From Acidicapsa acidisoli (GTDB lineage: Bacteria; Acidobacteriota; Terriglobia; Terriglobales; Acidobacteriaceae): a DNA stretch of 64,000 nt. Numbering within the stretch: the first letter of the stretch is position 1; each line of letters starts with the position of its first letter. The position numbers and the translations under genes are program-made. Positions 43,118 through 51,910 of the stretch are shown in pieces. The stretch is taken from the NCBI RefSeq assembly GCF_025685625.1, contig NZ_JAGSYI010000004.1:124001-188000 (forward strand), read 5' to 3'. The notes beneath the pieces are model-generated. The model was not told where the DNA came from. It saw nothing but the letters and a program-made list of their open reading frames with translations, and did no database searches.

Positions 43118-43957
43118 TCATAGTCTGACACAGCCATCTTCCGCTTCGACTGTGAATCGGCTCTCGGGCTCCGTCCATCGGCCCAGGTGAAAGACTCCGC
43201 TTCCGTCCGCATCGCGGGTAAAGGCAACCACAGAAAGGCCTTCCGAAAAGGCCTGCTGAAACTTGCGGCGGTTTTCCGCCTGTATTGCCTGCGCAAGATG
43301 CCGTTCCCGGTCGTCTGCCTTCCACGCATAAATGGCCGCCGGAACCCGAATCTCCGCCGAATATCCACCGCTAGGCGGCGCTACAGGCCTTCCCTCGATC
43401 GCATCCGTCACTCTGGGGGACACAATCCACCATTCGGCTACCAGCCGGTCGGTCTGCAACCCGCCTTGAAGTCGAGATGAGGATACACCATAAAAGTTCT
43501 CTTCATAACGTCGAACTATGGCGCCCAGCTTGTGGATATTTAGGAAAGAATTCTTGATCTCCACTGGATCGAAGGTCCATTCGATCCGCTCGAAGCCCCG
43601 CGCCAAAGCATCCTCGCGCTGTGCCAGCTTAAGCCGAGCGCCAATATTCTGGTTGCGGAACCCCTCCCGCACCGCCAGCATATGCGAGTGCAGATAGCTC
43701 TCCGGCCTCCCGCTGCGCGATTGAGCCCCTGTCTTGACTCCCGGCAGCGAAAAAGAAAACCCGACCAGCGAAGACGCATCGCCCGTTTTGCCATTCCCAG
43801 TCTCAAAAGCGCCAAGGACCTGCCCGCCGATCTTCTGCGAAACCAGAAACACACGCCTCGGAATCACATCCCCGTCGCTGTATCCCCACACCTCGAGCTG
43901 CAAATCGACACAGGCCTGCAACTCGTCAAAGCCGCGACACTCGCGGATTACAATCAT
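43118..43957 (-). CDS. GNAT-family acyltransferase (COG3375-like)
   Basis: A 279-residue acyltransferase. RECRGFDELQACVDLQLEVWGYSDGDVIP opens it; QKIGGQVLGAFE and SYLHSHMLAVREGFRNQNIGARLKLAQREDALARGFERIEWTFDPVE give the CoA-binding GNAT core; NFYGVSSSRLQGGLQTDRLVAEWWI is typical of COG3375. These proteins often neighbour N-succinylamino acid racemase and may transfer succinyl to D-amino acids. Start overlaps the mazG stop by four bases. Confidence 0.85.
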   Translation of the reverse strand: MIVIRECRGFDELQACVDLQLEVWGYSDGDVIPRRVFLVSQKIGGQVLGAFETGNGKTGDASSLVGFSFSLPGVKTGAQSRSGRPESYLHSHMLAVREGFRNQNIGARLKLAQREDALARGFERIEWTFDPVEIKNSFLNIHKLGAIVRRYEENFYGVSSSRLQGGLQTDRLVAEWWIVSPRVTDAIEGRPVAPPSGGYSAEIRVPAAIYAWKADDRERHLAQAIQAENRRKFQQAFSEGLSVVAFTRDADGSGVFHLGRWTEPESRFTVEAEDGCVRL

Positions 43958-44958
43958 TTCCCTGCTCCTGATATAGATATAGTTTTCGAGCCAGCCGCCG
44001 AAAGCGTAACCTTCGCACCCATCCAGAGCGCCTCCAGCTCCGTCGGCGTCAAATCCGACAACGGCTTGCCCAGACTCTCGCCCGCAACCCGCTCCATCTC
44101 GCGAAAGCGCTGCCGAAACCGGGCATTTGTGCCCCGCAGCGCCATCTCCGCATCCACCTTCAGATGCCGCCCAAGATTCACCGCCGTAAACAGCAAATCC
44201 CCCAACTCCGCCTCGACCTCTGCATGAACTTGCCTTTCTTGTCCGTCATTCCCAAAGGGAATCCGCTGTTGTACAGTCTCTCGGGCCTCAACTGCCGCGA
44301 CCAGCTCAGCCGTCTCCTCATCCAGCTTCGCCAGCAGATCGCGCCAGTGGCTCCAGTCGAAGCCAACCTTCGCCGCCTTCGATCCAAGCTTTGCCGCCTC
44401 CGCCAGCGCAGGCTGTGCGCGCTGCACCTCGTCCAGCAACGAATGCCGCTCCGTCTTTGCCCCGGCAGACTGCTTCTCCGCTGTCTTAATCTGCTCCCAG
44501 TTCGCGAGCACGCGCGCTGCTGAGCCATTTACAGCGGCATCCACGCTCGCCTGGTTCCCCGCAGCCGCCGAAGCCTCTTCGCCAAAAACATGCGGATGCC
44601 GCCGCACCAGCTTGCGATTCAGCGTCCCGAGCACATCGGCAATCGTGAACCGCCCCTCGTCGGCCGCCATCTGTGAATAAAACAGCACCTGCAACAGCAG
44701 ATCGCCCAGCTCCTCCGCCAGATTCGGCCAGTCGCGACGCTCTATCGCGTCCAGAACCTCATATGTCTCTTCCAGCGTGTATTTGCGAATCGAGTCGAAG
44801 CTCTGCTCCCGGTCCCACGGGCACCCGTCCGGCCCACGCAGGCGCGCCATGATCGCAACCGACTCGGCAAAGGCCCCAGCCGCCTCCGGAGTCGCAGAAT
44901 CGAGCGCCGAAGCCGGAGGAATCTCATCCGGCAAGATGTCGCTTGGGAGAGGCTCCAT
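43954..44958 (-). CDS. mazG: Nucleoside triphosphate pyrophosphohydrolase MazG
   Basis: A 334-residue MazG with two all-alpha NTP-PPase repeats. The first has GPDGCPWDREQSFDSIRKYTLEETYEVLDAI and NLAEELGDLLLQVLFYSQMA with the EExxE and ExxD metal sites. The second has DEETAELVAAV and HAEVEAELGDLLFTAVNLGRHL. It removes pyrophosphate from aberrant or excess NTPs. A 55-residue spacer lies between the repeats, longer than in the E. coli protein. The ATG at 44958 is preferred; the frame extends to 45246 only as shadow of pilD. Co-translated with the GNAT gene. Confidence 0.93.
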   Translation of the reverse strand: MEPLPSDILPDEIPPASALDSATPEAAGAFAESVAIMARLRGPDGCPWDREQSFDSIRKYTLEETYEVLDAIERRDWPNLAEELGDLLLQVLFYSQMAADEGRFTIADVLGTLNRKLVRRHPHVFGEEASAAAGNQASVDAAVNGSAARVLANWEQIKTAEKQSAGAKTERHSLLDEVQRAQPALAEAAKLGSKAAKVGFDWSHWRDLLAKLDEETAELVAAVEARETVQQRIPFGNDGQERQVHAEVEAELGDLLFTAVNLGRHLKVDAEMALRGTNARFRQRFREMERVAGESLGKPLSDLTPTELEALWMGAKVTLSAAGSKTISISGAGK

Positions 44959-45004
44959 GTGAATACTGTAACCTGCGAGTGGGACAGAAACGAAGCCTCG
45001 GAGC

Positions 45005-45925
45005 GTGATCGAAATCTTGGCAGATCTGCATTTTCTCGGAACCATCTTCGCCGCGCTGCTCGGCCTCGCCTTCGGCAGCTTCCTCAACGTCTTTCTGACC
45101 CGCTTCCCCGAGGGCGAAAGCATCGTCTCGCCCCGCTCCCACTGCCGCAACTGCGACCACACGCTGGCCTGGTGGGAAAACCTGCCCCTGCTCAGTTGGA
45201 TCATTCTCCGCGGCCGCTGCCGCGCCTGCCGCACCTGGATCGGCATCCGCTACCCGCTCATAGAACTGGCCATGGCCCTGCTATGGGCCGCCTGCTGGGC
45301 AAAATTCAGCGTTTCAGCTTTTCCCACCACAACCACCCCAGGCGCAACTCCCGAGGCCTTAGCCCAAAACATAGCCCAAAACATAATCCAGACCCTCGGC
45401 TCCGCACTCCTCTGCTGGCTTCTCATCGCCCTCGCCGCCCTCGACGCCGAACACTTCTGGCTACCCGACGCACTCACCCTCCCCGGCATCGCACTCGGAT
45501 TCTTCTTTACGCTCCTGCGTAGCTGGTCCGGCGACGCCATCGACCGCTACGCAATCCTCACCCACGCCGCGACAACCTCCGCGCTCGCCATCCTCGCCTC
45601 AGCCGGCCTCGTCCTGTTCATCCGTCTCGGCTACTGGCTGGTCCGCCGTCAGGAAGGCATGGGACTCGGAGACGCAAAGCTGATGGCGCTTCTCGGAGCA
45701 TGGCTCGGCCTCATCGGCGCGATGGAGAGTTTTGTCCTGTCGGTCCTTGCCGCATCGGCAGCCGCCTCCGTCTGGCTCGCAGTCTTAGCCCTTCGCCGCA
45801 AAACCAGCGAATGGGCCACGATCCCGCTCCCTCTGGGAACCTTCCTCTGCGCCGCCGCAGTCTCCGAAATCTTCCATCCCAACTGGATATTCAAGGCGAT
45901 GCATCTCGATATCTTCTTCGGATAA
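45005..45925 (+). CDS. pilD: Type IV prepilin peptidase/N-methyltransferase
   Basis: A 306-residue membrane protease. The N-terminal domain carries the zinc cysteines Cys47, Cys50, Cys72, Cys75 (CRNC and CRAC), the mark of the bifunctional methylating type. The catalytic Asp residues lie in DAEHFWLPDALTLPG and in GMGLGDAKLMALLGAWLG (GxGD motif). It cleaves the leader of type IV pilins and pseudopilins at the inner membrane. The start is GTG. A divergent mazG leaves 46 bases. No pilin gene is in the window. Confidence 0.94.
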   Translation: MIEILADLHFLGTIFAALLGLAFGSFLNVFLTRFPEGESIVSPRSHCRNCDHTLAWWENLPLLSWIILRGRCRACRTWIGIRYPLIELAMALLWAACWAKFSVSAFPTTTTPGATPEALAQNIAQNIIQTLGSALLCWLLIALAALDAEHFWLPDALTLPGIALGFFFTLLRSWSGDAIDRYAILTHAATTSALAILASAGLVLFIRLGYWLVRRQEGMGLGDAKLMALLGAWLGLIGAMESFVLSVLAASAAASVWLAVLALRRKTSEWATIPLPLGTFLCAAAVSEIFHPNWIFKAMHLDIFFG

Positions 45926-45946
45926 GCCGTCGCAGCAAATCCGCAC

Positions 45947-46528
45947 TCAAGCTCTTTGCACAGAGGCGGAAGTCAGCGGAGCCGCCTCTTCGGGAACAGC
46001 CGTCAAAGATCGCGCATAACGAATCGCGTTTCGCAACTGGACAGCATGATGCCCTGCGTGAATCGCATGGTAGCGACGCCATTCGTCGACGCGCATCACT
46101 CCAAAAAATGGATGCTCCCCGCACGCCTGTATGCCAAACTTCCGTCTCGCCGCAACCAGCAACGTGTCCATCTCTTCCGCCGCCTCCAGAAAGCGCGCCG
46201 CGATCGCCGGCCCATCCTCAGGCGTGAATTGGGTCGGTCGAAACGCCCGAATCGCAGGAATCCCCTCGGGCATGTAACCCAACCCGATCGTCTGCACCCG
46301 CAACAAAAACTCCAGCAGATTACGCCGATTCTTCGGCACATGCCCCGACTTCAACTGACGGCTCACCGAACTCGAAGTCAGTTGATAGGTCAGAATCAGA
46401 TGCTCCATGATCTGCTGGGCGCACCACCGTCCCTGCCCGGGCACCGGAGGAACCTGTGCCTCTTGCAGACTTATCGTCATGACTTGTTCAGCCAGTGGTT
46501 CCAGGGCGGACTTCAAGACTGGGTGCAT
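45947..46528 (-). CDS. DinB-like four-helix protein
   Basis: A 193-residue helical protein with the DinB/DUF1569-type pattern: WCAQQIMEHLILTYQ in helix 2, HPFFGVMRVDEWRRYHAIHAGHHAVQLRNAI in the last helices. The three spaced His residues (HLI, HAIH, HHAVQ) can bind a metal. Related enzymes are thiol transferases that use bacillithiol, mycothiol or glutathione. The ATG at 46528 is preferred. Reaction unknown. Confidence 0.82.
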   Translation of the reverse strand: MHPVLKSALEPLAEQVMTISLQEAQVPPVPGQGRWCAQQIMEHLILTYQLTSSSVSRQLKSGHVPKNRRNLLEFLLRVQTIGLGYMPEGIPAIRAFRPTQFTPEDGPAIAARFLEAAEEMDTLLVAARRKFGIQACGEHPFFGVMRVDEWRRYHAIHAGHHAVQLRNAIRYARSLTAVPEEAAPLTSASVQRA

Positions 46529-46681
46529 GTAGGCTAGCTTGCGCTGTCCCTTCAACAGCGAGAAAGAAGCAGTGGTCCCGATGTTGAAGAAAGAATATGC
46601 CAACCAGCACCCTTTAACACGACACAAATGGCGTAAACCGCAATAATTAATCGATGTACAACCAAAGACGACGCATTTGAA

Positions 46682-47491
46682 CTACTTAGGAGGCGAGCTT
46701 TCCGATCCTGTCATCTTTGAGGACGCCGAAACCGGCGGCCGCGCCGTTTCCACCTCTTCCAGTGCCTTGCGCGCCTCGCGGTGATGCGGCCCATCCGGAT
46801 CGTAGGAAAGCAACAGCTTGTAATGCTCCGCAGCTTCCTTGTAAAGCTGCAGATGACGCTCTGCCTCCGCCAAACCCCATACCGCATCGGGATTCTCCGA
46901 ATCCAGCGCAAACGCAGAAGTAAACCTCGCCTGTGCCGCCTTCCAGTTCTTCTTGTCTAAATAAAAACCGCCCACATCCACGTCTTCCTTGATCACCTGC
47001 TCGCGAGTCTTATTCTTCGTCGACTTTCCCGGACGCTCGTCGCTGTCATCCGGGGCAGGCACTCGATTCAACCCCGAGCTGCTGGAAGCGAATCCGTCAT
47101 CGTCCGTTGTATGCGCCGCTCCGTCCGGCGAACGAACCGGATCGCCATCCGGGTCCGCATCCCTTCGCGGCGTCGGCGCATCGGCGCCCGAACCGGAACC
47201 TGGCCGCGATCCCGCCGCGCCCGAATCCGGCCCAACCGGGATAATCGGAGCATTCGGGTCCTCCCCCGGAAACGGATTGTCCGCTGCTTTCGGCTTCGCA
47301 CCAGAATCCTTCTGCGCACCGCTCTCCGGTGCTGGAGCCTTCGAATCATCTGCCGGGAACGGATTTCCCTGCTGGCCCGAGGCCGGCGCAGGCGCCGACG
47401 GTGGCGGCGCACTCTGCGCCACCAGCCCCGGGGTCGCGGCCACCAGCCACAGACCCAACCACAGGACATCCAAAACCACCCCACACCACAT
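46682..47491 (-). CDS. Exported TPR protein with Pro-rich linker
   Basis: About 269 residues: a signal sequence (VVLDVLWLGLWLVAATPGLVAQ), a low-complexity Pro/Ala/Gly/Asp linker of roughly 120 residues, then two or three tetratricopeptide repeats (LDKKNWKAAQARFTSAFALD, AVWGLAEAERHLQLYKEAAEHYKLLLSYDP, HHREARKALEEVE). It is probably periplasmic and scaffolds other proteins. The open frame begins with TTG at 47536; the ATG at 47491 is equally possible. Function unknown. Confidence 0.75.
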   Translation of the reverse strand: MWCGVVLDVLWLGLWLVAATPGLVAQSAPPPSAPAPASGQQGNPFPADDSKAPAPESGAQKDSGAKPKAADNPFPGEDPNAPIIPVGPDSGAAGSRPGSGSGADAPTPRRDADPDGDPVRSPDGAAHTTDDDGFASSSSGLNRVPAPDDSDERPGKSTKNKTREQVIKEDVDVGGFYLDKKNWKAAQARFTSAFALDSENPDAVWGLAEAERHLQLYKEAAEHYKLLLSYDPDGPHHREARKALEEVETARPPVSASSKMTGSESSPPK

Positions 47492-47659
47492 CCGAATTGA
47501 ACAATTTCCCTGCAAATCCAACCCCAAGCCTCGCAAACTTTTCCGAGACTATCGTTCAGCCCCCTCCAATGTTACGATGCGTTTCTGGGACCTCATCCGA
47601 ATGACCAATTCCACCTCAGAGACACACCACTTACAGAATATGAGATCGAGCCATCTTCC

Positions 47660-48157
47660 ATGGGACTAATCGTTCGTTCATCGGCCATCCACGCCGCAGG
47701 CTGCTACACCACTGCGCCCGTCAACAAAGGCGAACGCATCGCCGAATACACTGGCCGGCGCATCGGTAAAGAAGAAGCCGACGCACTCTACACCGACTAC
47801 CCCGTCACCTACCTCTTTGGACTCGGCGACGGCTCCATTGTCATCGACGGCTTCTGCACCGCCATGTTCATCAACCACAGTTGCGACGGCAATGCCGAAA
47901 CCAGTGAAGATGAAGATGGCCGGGTCTGGATCACCGCCCTCCGCAACATCCCCGCCGACGCCGAAATCACCTACGACTACTGCCTCTACGAAGGCGGCGA
48001 CGACCCTTGCACCTGCCACTGCGGCGCAGACAACTGCCGCGGATCGATGTACTCCCACGCCGAAATCAAACGCCGCAAGGCAGAAGCCCGCAAAGCCGCC
48101 AAGAAAAAACGCGGCAAACGCAAAGCCGCGAAAACAAAGAGCCGGAGCACTAGTTAA
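47660..48157 (+). CDS. SET-domain protein with post-SET cysteines (eukaryote-like lysine methyltransferase)
   Basis: A 165-residue protein made of one SET domain: IHAAGCYTTAPVNKGERIAEYTG opens the domain, INHSCDGNAE (71-80) is the NHSCxPN cofactor motif, and ITYDYCLYEG (103-112) supplies the catalytic Tyr. The post-SET zinc cluster is present as CTCHCGADNC (Cys117, 119, 121, 126). A Lys/Arg-rich tail (135-165) resembles histone tails and may bind nucleic acid or be self-methylated. The substrate in a bacterium is unknown; ribosomal proteins or nucleoid proteins are possible. The downstream hypothetical gene starts 26 bases after it. Confidence 0.9.
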   Translation: MGLIVRSSAIHAAGCYTTAPVNKGERIAEYTGRRIGKEEADALYTDYPVTYLFGLGDGSIVIDGFCTAMFINHSCDGNAETSEDEDGRVWITALRNIPADAEITYDYCLYEGGDDPCTCHCGADNCRGSMYSHAEIKRRKAEARKAAKKKRGKRKAAKTKSRSTS

Positions 48158-48182
48158 GTTCCTCTCTATCTATCGGAACCAT

Positions 48183-48620
48183 ATGTCGACCATTCAAAAC
48201 GCAGAGCAGGCCAAAGAATTCCTTATCAGCCGCATTCTCGCAGAGGCCAAGCGCGAAGGCATCGAATTCACAAAAGTTGAAGAAGGCATGCTTGCCTATT
48301 CTGCCAATGAACAATCTCAGTTTTCCGCACTCAACCAGGCCTTCGAGGACGACAGCAACGAGGTCTGGTTTGAGGAAACCGTTGCAAGCCTTATCCGCAA
48401 TCTGCTACAGAGAGATGGCGAAGACCACGCATCCTGGGAAGACGCTTCGAGCTTCTTGGCAGAAGACGATCACTACCTCCTCGTAATGATCGAAATGGCG
48501 AAGACTACGCGCCCATCCTCACCGGCCCGACCGCGTTATGACCGGCTAAAATTGATTGCCACAGCAGCGGCAATCGTCGCACTCTCAATGGTCTTGATGG
48601 TGATCTTCTCTCGCGGCTGA
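48183..48620 (+). CDS. Hypothetical protein with C-terminal membrane anchor
   Basis: A 145-residue protein. Residues 1-100 are acidic and helical (NAEQAKEFLISRILAEAKREG, then FSALNQAFEDDSNEVWFEETVASLIRNLL). A basic stretch (RPSSPARPRYDRLK) is followed by one membrane helix at the very end (LIATAAAIVALSMVLMVIF). This tail-anchored layout would leave the domain in the cytoplasm. It is co-directional with the SET gene. Not recognised. Confidence 0.65.
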   Translation: MSTIQNAEQAKEFLISRILAEAKREGIEFTKVEEGMLAYSANEQSQFSALNQAFEDDSNEVWFEETVASLIRNLLQRDGEDHASWEDASSFLAEDDHYLLVMIEMAKTTRPSSPARPRYDRLKLIATAAAIVALSMVLMVIFSRG

Positions 48621-48646
48621 TGGTTTCGCAGGGGGAAAATCCCTTC

Positions 48647-49030
48647 TCAATCCAACCCAGCATCAATCCCCAGCGCAAGAGCAGTGTCTTTCAACCTCTT
48701 GTCGCGCGTCCACAACCGCACCGGTGGAGTAATCAGAGTTGAAGCAATCAGATAAGCGTCCGTAAGGCCAATCCCCTTGCTGAAGAGCGAGTGGGCCTCT
48801 ATCATTCGTCGCACTTCCTCAAGATGCGCGACACGCACCTGCGGTAGCCTTTCAAGCGTCTTCAGCGTCCGCCCACGGTCCCGGAGCGAGCCCAAAGCCA
48901 GTTCCGCAACAATAAACGGATGCATCAAAATGTTGCGGTCGTTCAGTTGCGCGCGCATCTCAGGCTCATCAGCGCGAAAATGCGCAATCCAAATAGCCGT
49001 GTCCGCCAGAATCGGATAACTCCGGCTCAC
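48647..49030 (-). CDS. vapC: VapC-type PIN-domain ribonuclease toxin
   Basis: A 127-residue PIN domain with all four acidic metal ligands: Asp10 (ILADTAIWI), Glu43 (IVAELAL), Asp91 (GLTDAYLIAS) and Asp110 (LWTRDKRL). VapC toxins cut tRNA or rRNA when released from the antitoxin. Its start overlaps the stop of the antitoxin gene by four bases, the standard operon order. The module appears intact. Confidence 0.93.
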   Translation of the reverse strand: MSRSYPILADTAIWIAHFRADEPEMRAQLNDRNILMHPFIVAELALGSLRDRGRTLKTLERLPQVRVAHLEEVRRMIEAHSLFSKGIGLTDAYLIASTLITPPVRLWTRDKRLKDTALALGIDAGLD

Positions 49031-49224
49031 AATTCGCTAACTCTCAGCCGAGGAATGTCCTCCAGGTCCGGCATTGAGCCGCCCAGCGCGGCAAGTCTTC
49101 GCGAAGCTTCCCGCTCAATCAGCGCCTTGAGCGCCTCACGCACAAGAGCTGTCTTCTCCAGGACCCCCGAATATTCCTGAGCGGTTCGGACCAGATCGTC
49201 GTCCAGCGCCAATGTTGTTCGCAT
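49027..49224 (-). CDS. vapB: VapB-type antitoxin (DUF2191)
   Basis: A 65-residue antitoxin with a ribbon-helix-helix-like N-terminal half (MRTTLALDDDLVRTAQEYSG, then EKTALVREALKALIERE) and a C-terminal toxin-binding tail (RRLAALGGSMPDLEDIPR). Of two adjacent ATGs at 49227 and 49224, the second has the better distance from GGAGGGG. It neutralises the VapC toxin and should autorepress the operon. Confidence 0.9.
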   Translation of the reverse strand: MRTTLALDDDLVRTAQEYSGVLEKTALVREALKALIEREASRRLAALGGSMPDLEDIPRLRVSEL

Positions 49225-49250
49225 CATCCCCTCCACGCATCCCATCATAA

Positions 49251-49262
49251 CATCATTTGATG
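49251..49262 (-). promoter_or_regulatory. Candidate vapBC operator
   Basis: CATCATTTGATG is a perfect 5-2-5 inverted repeat just upstream of a possible -10 (TATGAT, 49249-49244 on the minus strand), where VapB would block transcription. Confidence 0.45.
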
Positions 49263-49456
49263 CCCGATCCATACGTCTTGCGACCGCCGTAGAAGTATCC
49301 CATCTCAGCCCGCTGCGTTGCCGCCCCTCCACTTGCCTCTGGCTCGCTGATTCCAAAAGAATCAACAGCTCATTGCCAACGTCCACGTTTTCCACCTACG
49401 GCAAAGTCCGCAACCGGACAGCGAAACGATACAATCCCCTTGGGAGAACAGGAACG

Positions 49457-51466
49457 ATGGGCTATCAGGTACTGGCAAGAAAATACCGTCCGCAGCGTTT
49501 CGCAGACGTAGCCGGCCAGGACCACGTCACCCGCACCCTCACCAATGCCCTCAACCAGCAGCGTATAGCCCACGGCTACATCTTTTCCGGCCACCGCGGC
49601 ATCGGCAAAACCACCATCGCCCGCATCCTCGCCCAGGCGCTCAACTGCCGCAACGCGATCGGCACCCCTGAGCGCCCCACCGCCGAGCCATGCGGCGAAT
49701 GCGACTCCTGCCGCGAAATCCGCCAGGGCAACGCCGTCGACGTCATCGAAATCGACGCCGCCACCAACCGCGGCATCGACGAAATCCGCGAACTCCGCGA
49801 CGCCGCCCGCTACTCGCCCTCCCGCGACCGCTACAAGATCTACATCCTCGACGAAGCTCACCAGATCACCGACGCGGCCTTCAACGCCCTGCTCAAAACT
49901 CTCGAAGAGCCGCCCTCGCACGTCATCTTCATGATGGCCACAACCGAGCCCGAGAGCATCCCGCAGACCATCCGCTCCCGCTGCCAGCACTTCAGCTTCC
50001 ACGCCGTCAAATTCGACGACATCCTAGCCCAGCTCAAGTCGATTGCCATCAATGAAGACGTCTCCGCCGAAGAAGCCGCGCTCGCCTTGCTGGCCGAAGC
50101 CGGCGATGGCTCCATGCGCGACGCGCTCTCCATCATGGACCAGGCCATCGCCTCCGCCCCGCTCGAAAACGCCCCCTCCGGTAATCCTCGTCCCGTCCTC
50201 CAAACCGATCAGATCCGCGAACTGATGGGCTCCGTCCCCAATGCGGTCTTTGAACGGCTGATGGAAGCCGTCAGCGCCCAGCAAAGCGCCCGGCTCATGG
50301 AAGACCTCGACAAACTCCTAAGCTCCGGCAACAGCCCGTCGGCTCTCTCTCGCCAGCTTGTCCGTTACCTGCGCAACTGCCTCATGGCCAAGCTAGGCGG
50401 CGAAAATACCAGTCTCCTCGAAATAGCCCACGACGAACGCGCCCGAGCCGCCCGTACCGCAGTGCTCTTCAGCGAAGAAGAGCTCACGCGCAACCTCCAA
50501 ATAGCCCTCCGCACCTTCGATGAACTGAACTACCGCCAGGAACAGCGCTTCCACCTCGAACTCGGCCTGCTCAAGTTGATCCAGGCCCAGCGCCTCCTGC
50601 CCATGGAAGAAATCCTCAGCGGCATGGCCACGCAGAACCCGGCAAAGCGCCCCAATCTGGCTCCATCATCCCCCTCGGCGTCATCCGTGACGACACCATC
50701 GCGGCCCATTGCATCCGCCGCATCTCCTGCGCGACCCGCAGCCCCAACGCCGCCATCCATCTCTCCCTTCGCGGCCAGCAACCAGCGCATCGCGGACGTT
50801 CCCTCTTCGCTTCCGGTCCGCGACCTGCCACCCGCCTCGACAAATCTCACCCCCGTTGCACCGCCAGCTCCGCAACCGGCCAAGGTCGTTGACCTTCCGC
50901 CTGAACCGGCCACCGTTGGAGCCCTCGCACTCTCCGAACCAGCTCAAGAGGTGCCACTTCCAGCCGAACCTGCCGCCGAATCCGGCCCGCAAATCGTGCC
51001 TCCGCTTGCGTCAGCCATCGTTTCGCCACCGCCGCCGGTCCAGCCCACCGCCGCTTCTTCCGGCGACTCCGGTGGCCCCGGCGACATCGATAACATTCGC
51101 TCTGCCGTAGCTCAGGCCCTCACAACCGGCGGCCACGCGACCGCCGCGACCCTCATCGAAGACGGCAAGTGGAACGTTGAAGGCAGCAGCGTGCGTATTG
51201 AAGTCAATGCCAAAGCCACCATGATCCGGCTCACCTTCAACGCGGCCGCAGAAAAGCTCATCCGCCAGGGACTGTCCCAGGCTGGCGCACCCTCCCGCTT
51301 CATGATCGTCCCGGGCGAGGGCTTGACGACCTCTGGCGGCTCGGCTAAGGTTCGTGCACCGCTCGGCAGCATCGAAAACGAAGCCCGGAGCAACCCCCTG
51401 GTCGTCCAGGCACAGGCCGTTTTCAACGCCGAGATCGTCACGGTAATCGATCTACGCGAAAAATAG
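49457..51466 (+). CDS. dnaX: DNA polymerase III subunit gamma/tau
   Basis: A 669-residue clamp-loader ATPase with Walker A GHRGIGKT (45-52), zinc cysteines Cys64, Cys79, Cys82 and Cys85, Walker B IYILDEAHQI, and the SRC motif SRCQHFSFH. The AAA+ and collar domains occupy about 1-370; a Pro/Ala-rich tau-like linker and a C-terminal domain follow. It loads the beta clamp in replication. The ATG at 49457 (MGYQVLARKYRP) is the conserved start. dnaX, ybaB and recR are consecutive, as in many bacteria. Confidence 0.95.
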   Translation: MGYQVLARKYRPQRFADVAGQDHVTRTLTNALNQQRIAHGYIFSGHRGIGKTTIARILAQALNCRNAIGTPERPTAEPCGECDSCREIRQGNAVDVIEIDAATNRGIDEIRELRDAARYSPSRDRYKIYILDEAHQITDAAFNALLKTLEEPPSHVIFMMATTEPESIPQTIRSRCQHFSFHAVKFDDILAQLKSIAINEDVSAEEAALALLAEAGDGSMRDALSIMDQAIASAPLENAPSGNPRPVLQTDQIRELMGSVPNAVFERLMEAVSAQQSARLMEDLDKLLSSGNSPSALSRQLVRYLRNCLMAKLGGENTSLLEIAHDERARAARTAVLFSEEELTRNLQIALRTFDELNYRQEQRFHLELGLLKLIQAQRLLPMEEILSGMATQNPAKRPNLAPSSPSASSVTTPSRPIASAASPARPAAPTPPSISPFAASNQRIADVPSSLPVRDLPPASTNLTPVAPPAPQPAKVVDLPPEPATVGALALSEPAQEVPLPAEPAAESGPQIVPPLASAIVSPPPPVQPTAASSGDSGGPGDIDNIRSAVAQALTTGGHATAATLIEDGKWNVEGSSVRIEVNAKATMIRLTFNAAAEKLIRQGLSQAGAPSRFMIVPGEGLTTSGGSAKVRAPLGSIENEARSNPLVVQAQAVFNAEIVTVIDLREK

Positions 51467-51498
51467 GGCCCCAAACCCTCAAGTATTACGGAGCTATT

Positions 51499-51825
51499 AT
51501 GTTCAACCCACTCAAAATGCAGGAGATGCTTTCCCAGGCCAGCCAGATGCAGGAAGAAGTCCAGCGCAAGCTGAGCCAGACCGTAATCGAGGGCACCAGC
51601 GGTGGCGGAGCCGTAACAGCCACCATGAACGGCAAAAAGCAGCTGCTCAAAATCCACATCGACCCCTCCGCCGTTTCCAGCCTGAGCAACAACACCGCCG
51701 ATGTAGAAATGCTCGAAGACTTGGTCGTCGCCGCCGTCAACGACGCAGGCCGCAAAGCCGAAGAAGCACTTCAGGGCCAGTTGAAAGGCATGTTGGGTGG
51801 CCTAAACCTCCCCGGCCTCGGCTAG
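51499..51825 (+). CDS. YbaB/EbfC nucleoid-associated protein
   Basis: A 108-residue protein of the YbaB/EbfC family: MLSQASQMQEEVQRKLSQTVIEGTSGGGAV forms the long helix and first strand; TMNGKKQLLKIHIDPSAV and LEDLVVAAVNDAGRKAEE complete the fold; the Gly-rich MLGGLNLPGLG end is typical. It binds DNA as a dimer. Located between dnaX and recR, the conserved position. Confidence 0.95.
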   Translation: MFNPLKMQEMLSQASQMQEEVQRKLSQTVIEGTSGGGAVTATMNGKKQLLKIHIDPSAVSSLSNNTADVEMLEDLVVAAVNDAGRKAEEALQGQLKGMLGGLNLPGLG

Positions 51826-51869
51826 AAAGCGAGGCACACTCGACACCCCCTGTTCCCTCTTTGTTCTTG

Positions 51870-51893
51870 TTCCCTATTCCCTATTCCCTGTTC
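51870..51893 (+). repeat. Short tandem TTCCCTA repeat upstream of recR
   Basis: TTCCCTA is present twice in tandem and then TTCCCTG, followed by TTCTCC. It lies in the leader of recR, close to the ribosome site. It is too short to be a CRISPR or a minisatellite of note. Confidence 0.5.
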
Positions 51894-51910
51894 TCCGGAG
51901 CGAAGCGACC

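Noticed and set aside
47817-48182. N-terminal extension of the tail-anchored protein through the SET gene
   Set aside because: Low-complexity Pro/Thr/Lys sequence in the wrong frame of the SET gene; the ATG at 48183 follows the SET stop.
49228-49456. SRP RNA or other small RNA upstream of dnaX
   Set aside because: Such genes occur near dnaX in some bacteria, but no conserved GGAA/GNRA hairpin pattern is visible here.
51870-51893. CRISPR-like repeat
   Set aside because: Only a seven-base tandem with no spacers or cas genes.
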